Assembly (NCBI RefSeq): GCF_000716545.1
Contig: NZ_JNWZ01000024.1
Span: 18,844-82,843 of the forward strand
DNA from: Kitasatospora phosalacinea
GTDB lineage: Bacteria > Actinomycetota > Actinomycetes > Streptomycetales > Streptomycetaceae
Reading direction: 5' to 3'
Length of the DNA: 64,000 nt
In this document: in pieces, positions 42,062 through 50,188 of the stretch
Layout: each line of letters opens with the position of its first letter
How positions within the stretch are numbered: position 1 is the stretch's first letter
Notes under the pieces: model-generated
Database searches by the model: none
Told to the model about the DNA's origin: nothing
The model's input: only the letters and a program-made list of their open reading frames with translations
Translations under genes and position numbers: made by a program

Positions 42062-43060
42062 TCAGGCCAGCGCCGGGATGACGTGCGCCCCGTACGCGTC
42101 GATGACGGCCTCGCGCGCGTCGTGCATCGCGTACAGCGCGAACTGGTCGACGCCCAGGTCGCGCAGGGCGCGCAGCTTCTCGACGTGGGCGGAGACCGGG
42201 CCGAGCAGGCAGAAGCGGTCGACGATCTCGTCGGGCACGAAGGCGGTGTCGGGGTTGTCGGCCCGCCCGTGGTGGGAGTAGTCGTACCCCTGGCGGTCCT
42301 TGATGTAGTCGGTCAGTTCGTCGGGGACCATGCCGGAGTGCTCGCCGTAGCGCGCCACCAGGTCGGCGACGTGGTTGCCGACCATGCCGCCGAACCAGCG
42401 GCACTGCTCGCGGGCGTGCTGGAGGTCGTCGCCGACGTAGGCGGGGGCGGCGACGCAGACGGTGACGGCGGCGGGGTCGCGGCCGGCCTCCTCGGCGGCC
42501 CGGCGGACGGCCTTGATCATCCGTTCGGTGAGGTAGGGATCGGCGAGTTGGAGGATGAACCCGTCGGCCTTCCGCCCGGCGAGGGCGAGCGCCTTGGGGC
42601 CGTAGGCGGCCATCCAGACGGGCAGCTTCCCGTTCTCGATCCAGGGGATGCGGACCGGGCTGCCGTCGACCTCGGCTTCCCGGCCCTCGGCGAGGTCGCG
42701 GATGGCGTCGATGGCGGCGCCGAGCCGGGCGAGCGTGTTGGGGCGGCGTCCGGCCACCCGCATCGCCGAGTCGCCGCGGCCGATGCCGCACACCGTCCGG
42801 TTGCCGTACATGTCGTTGAGGGTGGCGAAGGTGGAGGCGGTGACCTCCCAGGTGCGGGTGCCGGGGTTGGTGACCATCGGGCCGACGCGGAGTCGTTCGG
42901 TGTGCTCCAGGATGCGGCTGTGGATGACGAAGGGCTCCTGCCAGAGGACGGCGGAGTCGAAGGTCCAGCCGTGGCTGAAGCCGGCCCGTTCGGCGCGGCG
43001 CATCAGTTCGACGACCTTCGCGGCCGGCGGGTCGGTCTGCAGGACGAGTCCGAAGTCCAC
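42062..43060 (-). CDS. LLM-class F420-dependent oxidoreductase (TIGR03842-like)
   Basis: 332 aa luciferase-like TIM barrel. Landmarks are MDFGLVLQTDPPAAKVVELM, HGWTFDSAVLWQEPFVI, VGPMVTNPGTRTWEVTASTF and RTVCGIGRGDSAMRVAGRRP. The subfamily regularly accompanies dihydropyrimidinase in streptomycetes. It is last in the operon with hydA and the nitrilase gene, 33 bp after hydA. It may oxidise a pyrimidine or related heterocycle, but its substrate is not established. Confidence 0.9.
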   Translation of the reverse strand: MDFGLVLQTDPPAAKVVELMRRAERAGFSHGWTFDSAVLWQEPFVIHSRILEHTERLRVGPMVTNPGTRTWEVTASTFATLNDMYGNRTVCGIGRGDSAMRVAGRRPNTLARLGAAIDAIRDLAEGREAEVDGSPVRIPWIENGKLPVWMAAYGPKALALAGRKADGFILQLADPYLTERMIKAVRRAAEEAGRDPAAVTVCVAAPAYVGDDLQHAREQCRWFGGMVGNHVADLVARYGEHSGMVPDELTDYIKDRQGYDYSHHGRADNPDTAFVPDEIVDRFCLLGPVSAHVEKLRALRDLGVDQFALYAMHDAREAVIDAYGAHVIPALA

Positions 43061-43093
43061 TGCGGGGGCTCCTCGCGGAAGAGAAGAGGGGTG

Positions 43094-44482
43094 TCAGAGG
43101 TACTGGCAGGCGGAGCGGGGCAGGAAGGCGCCGTGCCCGGGGCGGCCGAGGTAGTCGCCGCGGTCGAGCAGCACCTCGCCCCGGGAGAGCACCGTCTCGA
43201 CCCGTCCGGTGAGGGTGCGACCCTCGTACGCCGAGTAGTCGACGTCCATGTGGTGGGTGGCGGCGGAGAGGGTCTGCACGGCGTGCGGGTCGTAGATCAC
43301 CAGGTCGGCGTCGGAGCCGGGGGCGATGGTGCCCTTGCGCGGGTGGAGGCCGAACATCCGGGCGGGGGCGGCGCAGGCGAGTTCGATCCAGCGGGTGCGG
43401 CTGATCCGGCCCTCGACCACGCCCTGGTGGAGCAGGTCCATCCGGTGCTCGACGCCGGGCAGGCCGTTGGGGATCTTCGAGAAGTCGTCGCGGCCGAGTT
43501 CCTTCTGCCCCTTGAAGCAGAACGGGCAGTGGTCGGTGGAGACCACCTGCAGGTCGTCGGTGCGCAGGCCGCGCCAGAGCGCGGCCTGGTGGTCCTTGGG
43601 GCGCAGCGGGGTGGAGCAGACGTACTTGGCGCCCTCGAAGCCGGGTTCGGCGAGGTTGTCGGTGGACAGGAACAGGTACTGCGGGCAGGTCTCGCCGAAG
43701 ACGGGCAGGCCGAGGTCGCGGGCGGCGGCGATCTCGGCGAGCGCCTCGCGGGCGGAGACGTGCACCACGTACAGCGGCGCGCCGGCGACGCGGGCGAGTT
43801 GGATCGCCCGGTGGGTGGCCTCGGCCTCCAGCAGCGCCTTGCGCACCTCGCCGTGGTGGCGGGGGTCGGTCTCGCCCCTGGCCAGGGCCTGTTCGACCAG
43901 GACGTCGATGGCGGGGCCGTTCTCGGCGTGCATCATGGTGAGCGCGCCGAGGTCGGCGGCCCGCTGCATGGTGCGCAGGATCTGTCCGTCGTCGGAGTAG
44001 AAGACGCCGGGGTAGGCCATGAACAGCTTGAACGAGGTGACGCCCTCGCCGACCAGGCCCGGGAGTTCGCGCAGCACCGGCTCGTTGACGTCCGAGACGA
44101 TCATGTGGAAGGCGTAGTCGACCGCGCAGTTGCCGTCGGCCTTGGCATGCCAGTCGTCCAGCCCGGCGCGCAGCGAACCGCCCCTGCGCTGGACGGCGAA
44201 GTCGACGATGGTGGTGGTGCCGCCCCAGGCGGCGGCCCGGGTGCCGGTGGCGAAGGTGTCGGAGGCGCGGGTGCCGCCGAACGGCATCTCCATGTGGGTG
44301 TGCGCGTCGACGCCGCCGGGGACGACGTACTTCCCGCTCGCGTCGAACACCCGGTCGGCGCTCCACCGCTGGCTGCCCGGCAGGGCGAGCGCGACGACCC
44401 TGCCGCCCTCGACCAGCACGTCGGCGTGCGTCTCCTCGGCGGCGGTGACGACCAGTCCGCCGGTGATCAGGGTCCGGGTCAC
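43094..44482 (-). CDS. hydA: Dihydropyrimidinase / D-hydantoinase
   Basis: 462-aa zinc amidohydrolase that opens dihydrouracil or dihydrothymine rings to N-carbamoyl-beta-amino acids. Metal ligands are visible: His61 and His63 in GGVDAHTHMEMP, carboxylated Lys152 in TSFKLFMAY, later MMHAENG, VVHVSARE and the Asp of STDHCPFCFKGQK. GTG start at 44482, 5 bp after the nitrilase stop. It performs the middle step of reductive pyrimidine breakdown and passes its product to the upstream-encoded amidase. Confidence 0.95.
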   Translation of the reverse strand: MTRTLITGGLVVTAAEETHADVLVEGGRVVALALPGSQRWSADRVFDASGKYVVPGGVDAHTHMEMPFGGTRASDTFATGTRAAAWGGTTTIVDFAVQRRGGSLRAGLDDWHAKADGNCAVDYAFHMIVSDVNEPVLRELPGLVGEGVTSFKLFMAYPGVFYSDDGQILRTMQRAADLGALTMMHAENGPAIDVLVEQALARGETDPRHHGEVRKALLEAEATHRAIQLARVAGAPLYVVHVSAREALAEIAAARDLGLPVFGETCPQYLFLSTDNLAEPGFEGAKYVCSTPLRPKDHQAALWRGLRTDDLQVVSTDHCPFCFKGQKELGRDDFSKIPNGLPGVEHRMDLLHQGVVEGRISRTRWIELACAAPARMFGLHPRKGTIAPGSDADLVIYDPHAVQTLSAATHHMDVDYSAYEGRTLTGRVETVLSRGEVLLDRGDYLGRPGHGAFLPRSACQYL

Positions 44483-44487
44483 CGCGC

Positions 44488-45330
44488 TCAGCCCTCGGTC
44501 AGCGGGCCGTAGGCGTCCGGGCGCCGGTCCCGGTAGAACGCCCACTGCCGGCGGACCTCGTCGATCGTTCCGAGGTCGAGGTCGCGGACGACGAGTTCCT
44601 CGCTCTTGTCGGAGGCGACCTCGCCGACGAACTGGCCGCGCGGGTCGACGAAGTAGCTGGTGCCGTAGAAGTCGTCGTCGCCGTACTCCTCGACGCCGAC
44701 CCGGTTGATCGCGGCGACGAAGTACTCGTTGGCGACGGCGGCGGCGGGCTGCTCCAGCTGCCACAGGTACCCGGACAGGCCGCGGCTGGTCGCCGACGGG
44801 TTGTAGACGATCTCGGCGCCGGCCAGGCCGAGCGCCCGCCAGCCCTCCGGGAAGTGCCGGTCGTAGCAGATGTACACGCCGACCTTGCCGACCGCGGTGT
44901 CGAACACCGGCCAGCCGAGGTTTCCGGGCTTGAAGTAGTACTTCTCCCAGAATCCGTGCACCTGCGGAATGTGGTGCTTGCGGTACTTGCCCAGGTAACT
45001 GCCGTCGGCGTCGATCACGGCGGCGGTGTTGTAGTAGAAACCGGCCTGCTCGATCTCGTACACCGGCGCGACGATCACGATGCCGAGCTCCTTCGCCAGC
45101 GCCCGCATCCGCCGCACCGTGGGCCCGTCCGGGACGGGCTCGGCCCAGGCGTAGTGCTCGGGTTCCTGCACCTGGCAGAAGTACGGGGCGTTGAACACCT
45201 CCTGGAACCCGATGATCCGCGCGCCCTGCCCGGCGGCGTCGCGCGCGGCGCGTTCGGCGGCGGCGAGCATGGTCTCCTTGTCGCCCGTCCACGCGGTCTG
45301 GAACAGGGCTGCCCTGACGACACGACTCAT
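44488..45330 (-). CDS. Nitrilase-superfamily amidase, probable beta-ureidopropionase
   Basis: 280 aa. The catalytic triad is Glu44 (IIGFQEVFNAPYFCQ), Lys118 (LGKYRKHHIPQVHGF) and Cys155 (KVGVYICYDRHFPEGW). Strong similarity to N-carbamoyl-beta-alanine amidohydrolases, plus the adjacent hydA, supports conversion of carbamoyl-beta-alanine to beta-alanine, ammonia and CO2. It is the first gene of the operon, with start ATG 45330. The dihydropyrimidine dehydrogenase step is not encoded in this window. Confidence 0.92.
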   Translation of the reverse strand: MSRVVRAALFQTAWTGDKETMLAAAERAARDAAGQGARIIGFQEVFNAPYFCQVQEPEHYAWAEPVPDGPTVRRMRALAKELGIVIVAPVYEIEQAGFYYNTAAVIDADGSYLGKYRKHHIPQVHGFWEKYYFKPGNLGWPVFDTAVGKVGVYICYDRHFPEGWRALGLAGAEIVYNPSATSRGLSGYLWQLEQPAAAVANEYFVAAINRVGVEEYGDDDFYGTSYFVDPRGQFVGEVASDKSEELVVRDLDLGTIDEVRRQWAFYRDRRPDAYGPLTEG

Positions 45331-45489
45331 GGCCGTAACTCCTCGTCTCGACGGCGCGAAGGCGCGGCGGGGAATGGCGCGGTAGCGCTTCAGAGCGTTG
45401 AGACTAGGAGTTCCGCGGCGAATGGCCGGGTGCCACGCGGGAGGAACGGGAAATTGGCCGACCCGCGCATTCCTCCGATTTTCCGCCGG

Positions 45490-46086
45490 TCATTCCTTTT
45501 TCGCGCCGAGCCCGCTCTCGCCGAGCCCGCTCTCGCCGGGCTCGCTCTCCCCGGGTTCGCTCTCCCCGGGTTCGCTCTCGCCGGGCTCGCCCGCGTCGGG
45601 CCCGGCCCCGCCCGGCCCGGACTCGTCCCGGTGGGTGAAGGCCAGGGCGCCGCCCACGGCTCCGATGATGATGAGCGCGACGGCGATGCTGATCCCGCCG
45701 GAGTGTTCCCAGTAGACGTCGCTCAGATTGACGAGGTTGGCGGTCTCGTCGACGATCAGCGCGGTGCCGGTGCCGTAGGCCAGGCCCATCCAGGTCCGCC
45801 AGCGCGGCGACCGCTCGACCAGGCCGAGCGCCCCGACGATCATCAGGACGAGGATGCCCCACACGTAGTGGTGGAGGTGGACGCCGCCCGCCGAGACGTT
45901 GCCCACGCCGGCGGCGTCGATGTGGATCAGCCAGGTCAGCAGCCGCAGGAAGCCGAAGGTGAGGGTGAAGCCCCACCACGCCAGCACCAGGCCGCGGCGG
46001 GTGGGGGAGACCTCCCGCCAGCGGCGGGGACGGCGCCGGTCCGGCCCGCGCGGGGACGGCTGTTCCTGCTCCGGAGGTGCGTCCAT
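45490..46086 (-). CDS. Integral membrane protein with PGESE-repeat tail
   Basis: 198 aa with about four helices: RGLVLAWWGFTLTFGFLRLL, HHYVWGILVLMIVGALGLVE, WMGLAYGTGTALIVDETANL and IAVALIIIGAVGGALAF. The cytoplasmic N-terminus is Arg/Pro-rich. The C-terminal tail repeats PGESE/GESEP five to six times, encoded by 15-bp repeats. The GGVHLHHYVWG motif recurs in uncharacterised actinobacterial membrane proteins. Function unknown. Confidence 0.72.
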   Translation of the reverse strand: MDAPPEQEQPSPRGPDRRRPRRWREVSPTRRGLVLAWWGFTLTFGFLRLLTWLIHIDAAGVGNVSAGGVHLHHYVWGILVLMIVGALGLVERSPRWRTWMGLAYGTGTALIVDETANLVNLSDVYWEHSGGISIAVALIIIGAVGGALAFTHRDESGPGGAGPDAGEPGESEPGESEPGESEPGESGLGESGLGAKKE

Positions 46087-46222
46087 CCGCCGACCCTAGC
46101 CCGTCGGCGCGGCACCGGACCCGCACGCCACACGGCCCCGCCCCGCCCGGGGCATGACCGGGCGCCGCCGGGGCAGCCGGGTCCCACCGGGGGATCTACG
46201 TGGACGGACGGAGGAGGCGGCT

Positions 46223-46573
46223 GTGGCCGACGGACTGTGGGACTACGAGGGTGCCGAGGGGTACACCGCGGGCTCGGACCTGACGGGTTACCGGGTCGAG
46301 GCGATCGACGGCCACATCGGCAAGGTCGACGGACACACCGAGGACGTCGGCGCGGGCTACCTCGTGGTCGACACCGGCCCGTGGATCTTCGGCCGCGAGG
46401 TGCTGCTCCCGGCCGGCACCGTCACCCGGGTCGACCACGACGGGAGGACCGTGTTCCTGGACCGCACCAGGGACGAGGTGAAGAACTCGCCCGCCCGCGA
46501 CGGCGGCCACCACGGCGACGACCCGGCCTACCGCGACCGGCTCGGCGGCTACTACAGCGGCGGAACCCTCTGA
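46223..46573 (+). CDS. PRC-barrel domain protein
   Basis: 116 aa, GTG start after GGAGGAGG. The single beta-barrel is SDLTGYRVEAIDGHIGKVDG then VDTGPWIFGREVLLPAGTVT and RVDHDGRTVFLDRTRDEVKN. The aromatic, charged tail ends HHGDDPAYRDRLGGYYSGGTL. PRC-barrel proteins take part in RNA processing, photosynthetic reaction centres and stress; streptomycetes carry several stress-type copies. Single gene, convergent with tetR. Confidence 0.87.
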   Translation: MADGLWDYEGAEGYTAGSDLTGYRVEAIDGHIGKVDGHTEDVGAGYLVVDTGPWIFGREVLLPAGTVTRVDHDGRTVFLDRTRDEVKNSPARDGGHHGDDPAYRDRLGGYYSGGTL

Positions 46574-46603
46574 CCCCGCGCGGCGGCCCGGCCCGTCGGG
46601 GGC

Positions 46604-47218
46604 TCAGCAGGCGACGGCGGGCAGCAGGCGGTCCAGGGCGCGGCGGGTGCGGGTGGCGGCGAGCGGGTCGCGGAGCAGTTGCAGGGCCTGGTTGAGCGCC
46701 AGGTAGATGCCGGTCAGCTCGTGGACGACCTGCTCGGGGTCGGTGTCGGCGGACAGGTCGCCGGCTTCGACGGCGAGCCGGACCTCGCCGGCCAGCCGGC
46801 GGCGCCAGACCATCAGCAGCCGGGCCACGTTGCGCCGGACCGGCCCGTCGTGGGCGTCGAACTCGACGGCGGCGGTGGTGAACAGGCAGCCGCCGGGGAA
46901 GACCTCGCGGGCGTGCTCCAGGTAGTCGATCCAGTTCTGGCAGACCGCCCGCAGCCGGCGCAGGCCCGGGTCGACGGCCGCCGCCGGATCCCACACCAGG
47001 GCGGTGAAGAGGGCGGACGCCCGTTCCAGGGTGGCCAGTTGGAGGGCTTCCTTGGTGCCGAAGTGCCCCAGCACGCCCGCCTTGGACAGCCCGAGGTCAC
47101 CGGCCAGCCGTCCGATGGTCAGCCCTTCCAGCCCGTCCACCGAGGCGAGGGCGACGCTCCGGTCGATGATCCGGGCCCGGGTCCGGCGGGCCTCGACCAC
47201 GGTGCTGCGCGGGCTCAT
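46604..47218 (-). CDS. TetR-family regulator divergent from the LRV gene
   Basis: 204 aa, ATG 47218. The helix-turn-helix is DGLEGLTIGRLAGDLGLSKA then GVLGHFGTKEALQLATLERA. The ligand domain contains REVFPGGCLFTTAAVEFDAH, typical of a TetR subgroup with conserved GGC. Two palindromes of like design in the divergent gap (47324-47346 and 47350-47370) are probable operators. Ligand unknown. Confidence 0.9.
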   Translation of the reverse strand: MSPRSTVVEARRTRARIIDRSVALASVDGLEGLTIGRLAGDLGLSKAGVLGHFGTKEALQLATLERASALFTALVWDPAAAVDPGLRRLRAVCQNWIDYLEHAREVFPGGCLFTTAAVEFDAHDGPVRRNVARLLMVWRRRLAGEVRLAVEAGDLSADTDPEQVVHELTGIYLALNQALQLLRDPLAATRTRRALDRLLPAVAC

Positions 47219-47323
47219 CGTTCCTCCTCCGTGCTCCGGCTCGTCCGGACGCCACCGATCCGCGCCCCGGCCCGGAATCCTACGTCGTGCGCCCCGGGGG
47301 CGCGGCGGACCGCGCCGCCCCCG

Positions 47324-47370
47324 CTTTTCGTCACAGCGACGAAAAGATGTTATCGTCCATCTGACGCTAA
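47324..47370. promoter_or_regulatory. Two tandem TetR-type operators
   Basis: Site 1 is CTTTTCGTC-N5-GACGAAAAG (47324-47346), perfect over 9 bp per arm. Site 2 is TTATCGTC-N5-GACGCTAA (47350-47370), one mismatch in 8. Both share CGTC-N5-GACG and their centres are 25 bp apart. They lie between tetR and the LRV gene, nearer the LRV promoter side. Confidence 0.8.
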
Positions 47371-47402
47371 TAGCTGCCCGACCGCCGCCCCAGGAGGACG
47401 CC

Positions 47403-47996
47403 GTGGAGGAACGCACCGAGGAACGCACCGAGGAACGCACCGAGGAACGCACCGAGGACCGCCCGGAGCGAGGCACGGAGGGAGAGCCGCTCTGCCGTGC
47501 CGTCTTCACGCCCGGCTGCGACCGGACGCTCCGCTCCCCCGACCGGCACCACCCCGACGAGTGGACCGTCGACTACGGCCGGCGCACCGGTCCCCGCCTG
47601 CGGGAGGACCTGCCGGAGCACCTGCTGCGCGCGCTGGCGACCAGCGAGGCCGTCGACGTCCTCGTCGCGGTGCTCGCCCACCCCCGGGTGCCGTCCGACC
47701 TGGTGGACGGGCTGCTCGACGACCCTTCGGAGCTCGTGCGGCGGGCCGCCACCCGGCGGACCGGCGACGTCGACGCGCTGTGGCGGGCGGCGGAGGACGT
47801 CCGGACCGTCCGGGTGGCCGCGGCCTCGAACCCGCACGCACCCGCCGACCTGCTGGCCGAACTCGCCCGCGACCCCGACCGGAACGTCCGGTGCACCGCC
47901 GTCCGCAACCCCGCCTGCCCGCCGGAGCTGCGCCGCCGCACCGAGGCGCGCACCGCCCCGGGCCCGGCCGCCTTCACCGGCGACCCGGCGGACTGA
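47403..47996 (+). CDS. Leucine-rich-repeat-variant (LRV)-like protein with EERT repeats
   Basis: 197 aa, GTG start after AGGAGG. The N-terminus is EERT repeated four times, then a variable link with PLCRAVFTPGCDRTL. From about residue 70, LRV/HEAT-like helical repeats run: VLAHPRVPSDLVDGLLDDPS, ELVRRAATRRTG, then ASNPHAPADLLAELARDPDR and NVRCTAVRNPACPPELRR. LRV proteins can carry an Fe-S cluster, but the cysteine cluster here is sparse. It is divergent from tetR, whose operators lie directly upstream, so it is the regulated gene. Function unknown. Confidence 0.75.
   Translation: MEERTEERTEERTEERTEDRPERGTEGEPLCRAVFTPGCDRTLRSPDRHHPDEWTVDYGRRTGPRLREDLPEHLLRALATSEAVDVLVAVLAHPRVPSDLVDGLLDDPSELVRRAATRRTGDVDALWRAAEDVRTVRVAAASNPHAPADLLAELARDPDRNVRCTAVRNPACPPELRRRTEARTAPGPAAFTGDPAD
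47409..47456. repeat. 12-bp tandem repeat encoding EERT
   Basis: Four identical copies of GAACGCACCGAG in frame within the start of the LRV gene. They are prone to slippage but keep frame. Confidence 0.88.
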
Positions 47997-48029
47997 CCCG
48001 AGGACCGGCGGACGGGGGACGCCCGGGCG

Positions 48030-48509
48030 TCACGGCTCGGGGCGGTGCTCCATCAGGAGGTTCCCGTCCCCGCCCGGCACCCGCCGGAAGCCGGCCTTCT
48101 CCCAGGCGCGCACGGCCCGGGCGTTGCCCGGCTCCGGGTCGACCGTCACCCGGCGCCACCCCAGCTCCCCGCGCAGGTGGGCGACCAGCGCCCGGGCGGC
48201 GTCCGGCCCCAGGCCCCGGCCCCGGGCCGCCGGGAGCAGCACCAGGTCGATGCCGCCGCCGTCCGGCCCGGACCACCAGTACTGGGCGTAGCCCACCGGC
48301 CCGCCGTCGGCCCGGACCAGGAACGATTCGACCCGCGGGCGGCGCCGCCCCAGGTACTTCTCGGCCACCTCCCGGCGCGGCAGCGGCGCCCCGCCCCAGT
48401 GCTCGACGAACGCCGGGTCGGCGAACCAGCCGGCCAGCAGGTCCAGGTCGTCCTCCCCGGTCGGGACCAGCCTGGTCCATTCCCCCTCCAGCACGGGACC
48501 GTCACCCAT
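48030..48509 (-). CDS. GNAT acetyltransferase, AAC(6')-like
   Basis: 159 aa. The sequence GDGPVLEGEWTRLVPTGEDD, LLAGWFADPAFVEHWGGAPL, GGGIDLVLLPAARGRGLGPD and RVTVDPEPGNARAVRAWEKA gives the ordered GNAT motifs D, A and B of the Acetyltransf_8/AAC(6') group. The end is KAGFRRVPGGDGNLLMEHRP. It may acetylate aminoglycosides or hydroxamates; genomic context does not decide. ATG 48509. Single gene, convergent with the LRV gene. Confidence 0.87.
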   Translation of the reverse strand: MGDGPVLEGEWTRLVPTGEDDLDLLAGWFADPAFVEHWGGAPLPRREVAEKYLGRRRPRVESFLVRADGGPVGYAQYWWSGPDGGGIDLVLLPAARGRGLGPDAARALVAHLRGELGWRRVTVDPEPGNARAVRAWEKAGFRRVPGGDGNLLMEHRPEP

Positions 48510-48703
48510 CGCCCGACACCTCCCCTTCCGCCGCCCGCCCCAGCCTGCCACGTCCGCCCAGCGGCGCGGGGCCGCGCCCGGCGGAGTCCGGCACTCCACC
48601 CGTCCACCCTTCGGGCCGCCGTTTAGCTTCCGATCGGTCGGTTGCTATATTCCAGGCCGTCGCCCCCGGCACCGGTCGGGTGCCGCCGCGGAAGGGGAAC
48701 GCC

Positions 48704-49654
48704 ATGCCCGGAGTCCGGATAGCCGCTCTCGGCCACCACCAGCCCAGCCGGGTGCTCACCAACGACGAGCTGGCGACGATGGTGGACACCAACGACGAGT
48801 GGATCCGGCGGCGCACCGGGATCGTGACCCGGCGGATCGCCGGGGCGGACGAGTCGGTGACCGACCTGGCGGCGGGGGCGGCCGCGAAGGCGCTGGCCGC
48901 CTCCGGGCTGGACCCGGCGGACATCGGGCAGGTCACGGTGGCCACCTGCAGCGCGGTGGACCGCTGCCCGTCGATCGCCGCGCAGGTCGCGGGCCGACTG
49001 GGCATCCCGTCCGCCGTGGCGTTCGACCTGAACAACGGCTGCGCGGGCTTCTGCACCTCGCTGTCGGTGGCGAGCCACTCGCTGCTGGCGGGCGCCGCGA
49101 AGCACGCGCTGGTGATCGGCGCGGAGAAGATGTCGGACCTGGTCGACTGGACGGACCGGCGCAGCTGCATCCTGCTGGGCGACGGCGCGGGCGCGGCGGT
49201 GCTGTCCGCCACCGGGGGCACGGACAGCGCGGTCGGCCCGGTGGTCTGGGGCTCGGACCCGACCCGGGCGAGCGCGGTGCGGCTGCTGGACGCGTGGCAC
49301 CCGCAGTTCGAGCAGGACGGCCAGGCGGTGTTCCGGTGGGCGACCACCGAGCTGCCCGCGCTGGCCGAACAGGCGTGCCGGGCGGCCGGGTTGAGCCCGG
49401 CGGAGCTGGACGGGGTGGTGACCCACCAGGCGAACCTGCGGATCATCGAGTCGCTGGTGCAGAAGCTCGGCCTGTCCGAGGACGCGGTGATCGCCCGGGA
49501 CGTGGTGGACTCCGGCAACACCTCGGCGGCCTCCGTCCCGCTGGCGCTGGCGAAGCTGGTGGAGCGCGGCGAGCTGCGCTCCGGCGCCCGGGTGCTGCTG
49601 TTCGCGTTCGGCGGCGGCCTGTCCTGGGCCGGCCAGGTGGTCACCTGCCCGTGA
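48704..49654 (+). CDS. Beta-ketoacyl-ACP synthase III (FabH-like)
   Basis: 316 aa thiolase-fold enzyme. The catalytic triad is Cys113 (NNGCAGFCTS), His241 (VVTHQANLRIIE) and Asn272 (DSGNTSAASVPLA). The N-terminus VRIAALGHHQPSRVLTNDEL then NDEWIRRRTGIVTRRIA is typical. ATG is preceded by GGAAGGGG. It is not next to fabD/acpP/fabF, so it is an extra KAS III, either a starter-unit enzyme or tied to a natural product. TATATT (48647-48652) with the palindrome CCGATCGG 16 bp before it suggests local control. Confidence 0.92.
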   Translation: MPGVRIAALGHHQPSRVLTNDELATMVDTNDEWIRRRTGIVTRRIAGADESVTDLAAGAAAKALAASGLDPADIGQVTVATCSAVDRCPSIAAQVAGRLGIPSAVAFDLNNGCAGFCTSLSVASHSLLAGAAKHALVIGAEKMSDLVDWTDRRSCILLGDGAGAAVLSATGGTDSAVGPVVWGSDPTRASAVRLLDAWHPQFEQDGQAVFRWATTELPALAEQACRAAGLSPAELDGVVTHQANLRIIESLVQKLGLSEDAVIARDVVDSGNTSAASVPLALAKLVERGELRSGARVLLFAFGGGLSWAGQVVTCP

Positions 49655-49682
49655 GACCGGCCCAGGGCCGCCGGAGAACCGG

Positions 49683-50003
49683 TCAGCAGGTGCAGCTGAC
49701 GGTGAGCGAGATGCTCTCCGGCGGCGGCGGGGAGCCGTCGTAGGGGGCGATCCAGGCGGCGCTGCCCCGTCCGCCCTCGATCGTGGTGATGCGCCAGCGC
49801 TGGTCGGGGCCGAGCGGGGAGCCGTCGCCGTTGGCGACGTGGGCGTCGCCGGGGGTCAGGCCCTGCGGGCAGATGGCTTCGACGCCGCTCGGGGAGCCGA
49901 CGGCGGTGACGGTCTCCGGTTCGAGGGCGGCGGCGGGGCCCGCCCCGACGGCCAGCAGGGTGGCGGCCAGGCCGAGGCCGAGGCCGAGGGTTCGCTTGCG
50001 CAT
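49683..50003 (-). CDS. Small secreted protein
   Basis: 106 aa. The signal peptide MRKRTLGLGLGLAATLLAVG then AGPAAA is followed by a compact beta-rich domain: TVTAVGSPSGVEAICPQGLT, RWRITTIEGGRGSAAWIAPY and ESISLTVSCTC. Three cysteines (one mid-chain and CTC at the end) may form a disulfide. Function unknown; secreted DUF-type proteins like this are common in Streptomyces. It sits between the FabH-like gene and the helicase gene. Confidence 0.75.
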   Translation of the reverse strand: MRKRTLGLGLGLAATLLAVGAGPAAALEPETVTAVGSPSGVEAICPQGLTPGDAHVANGDGSPLGPDQRWRITTIEGGRGSAAWIAPYDGSPPPPESISLTVSCTC

Positions 50004-50188
50004 GGGTGCCCTTCGGGTGCTTCGCGCCGCCCGATCGGTTCGGGGGCGATCGATCCGCATCATCTCCGTCACGCAGCGTGACGTACCGGTCGCCCGGGGC
50101 AACCACTCGTTCGGCCGGAGCGCGGGGGCGAACGGTGGTGCGGGGGCGAGCTTTGCCCGCGGTGATCCCGGACGGGCAAGATAGCGGG

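Noticed and set aside
47409..47456. Four exact 12-bp units as a possible CRISPR start
   Set aside because: Units are contiguous with no spacers and encode EERT in frame.
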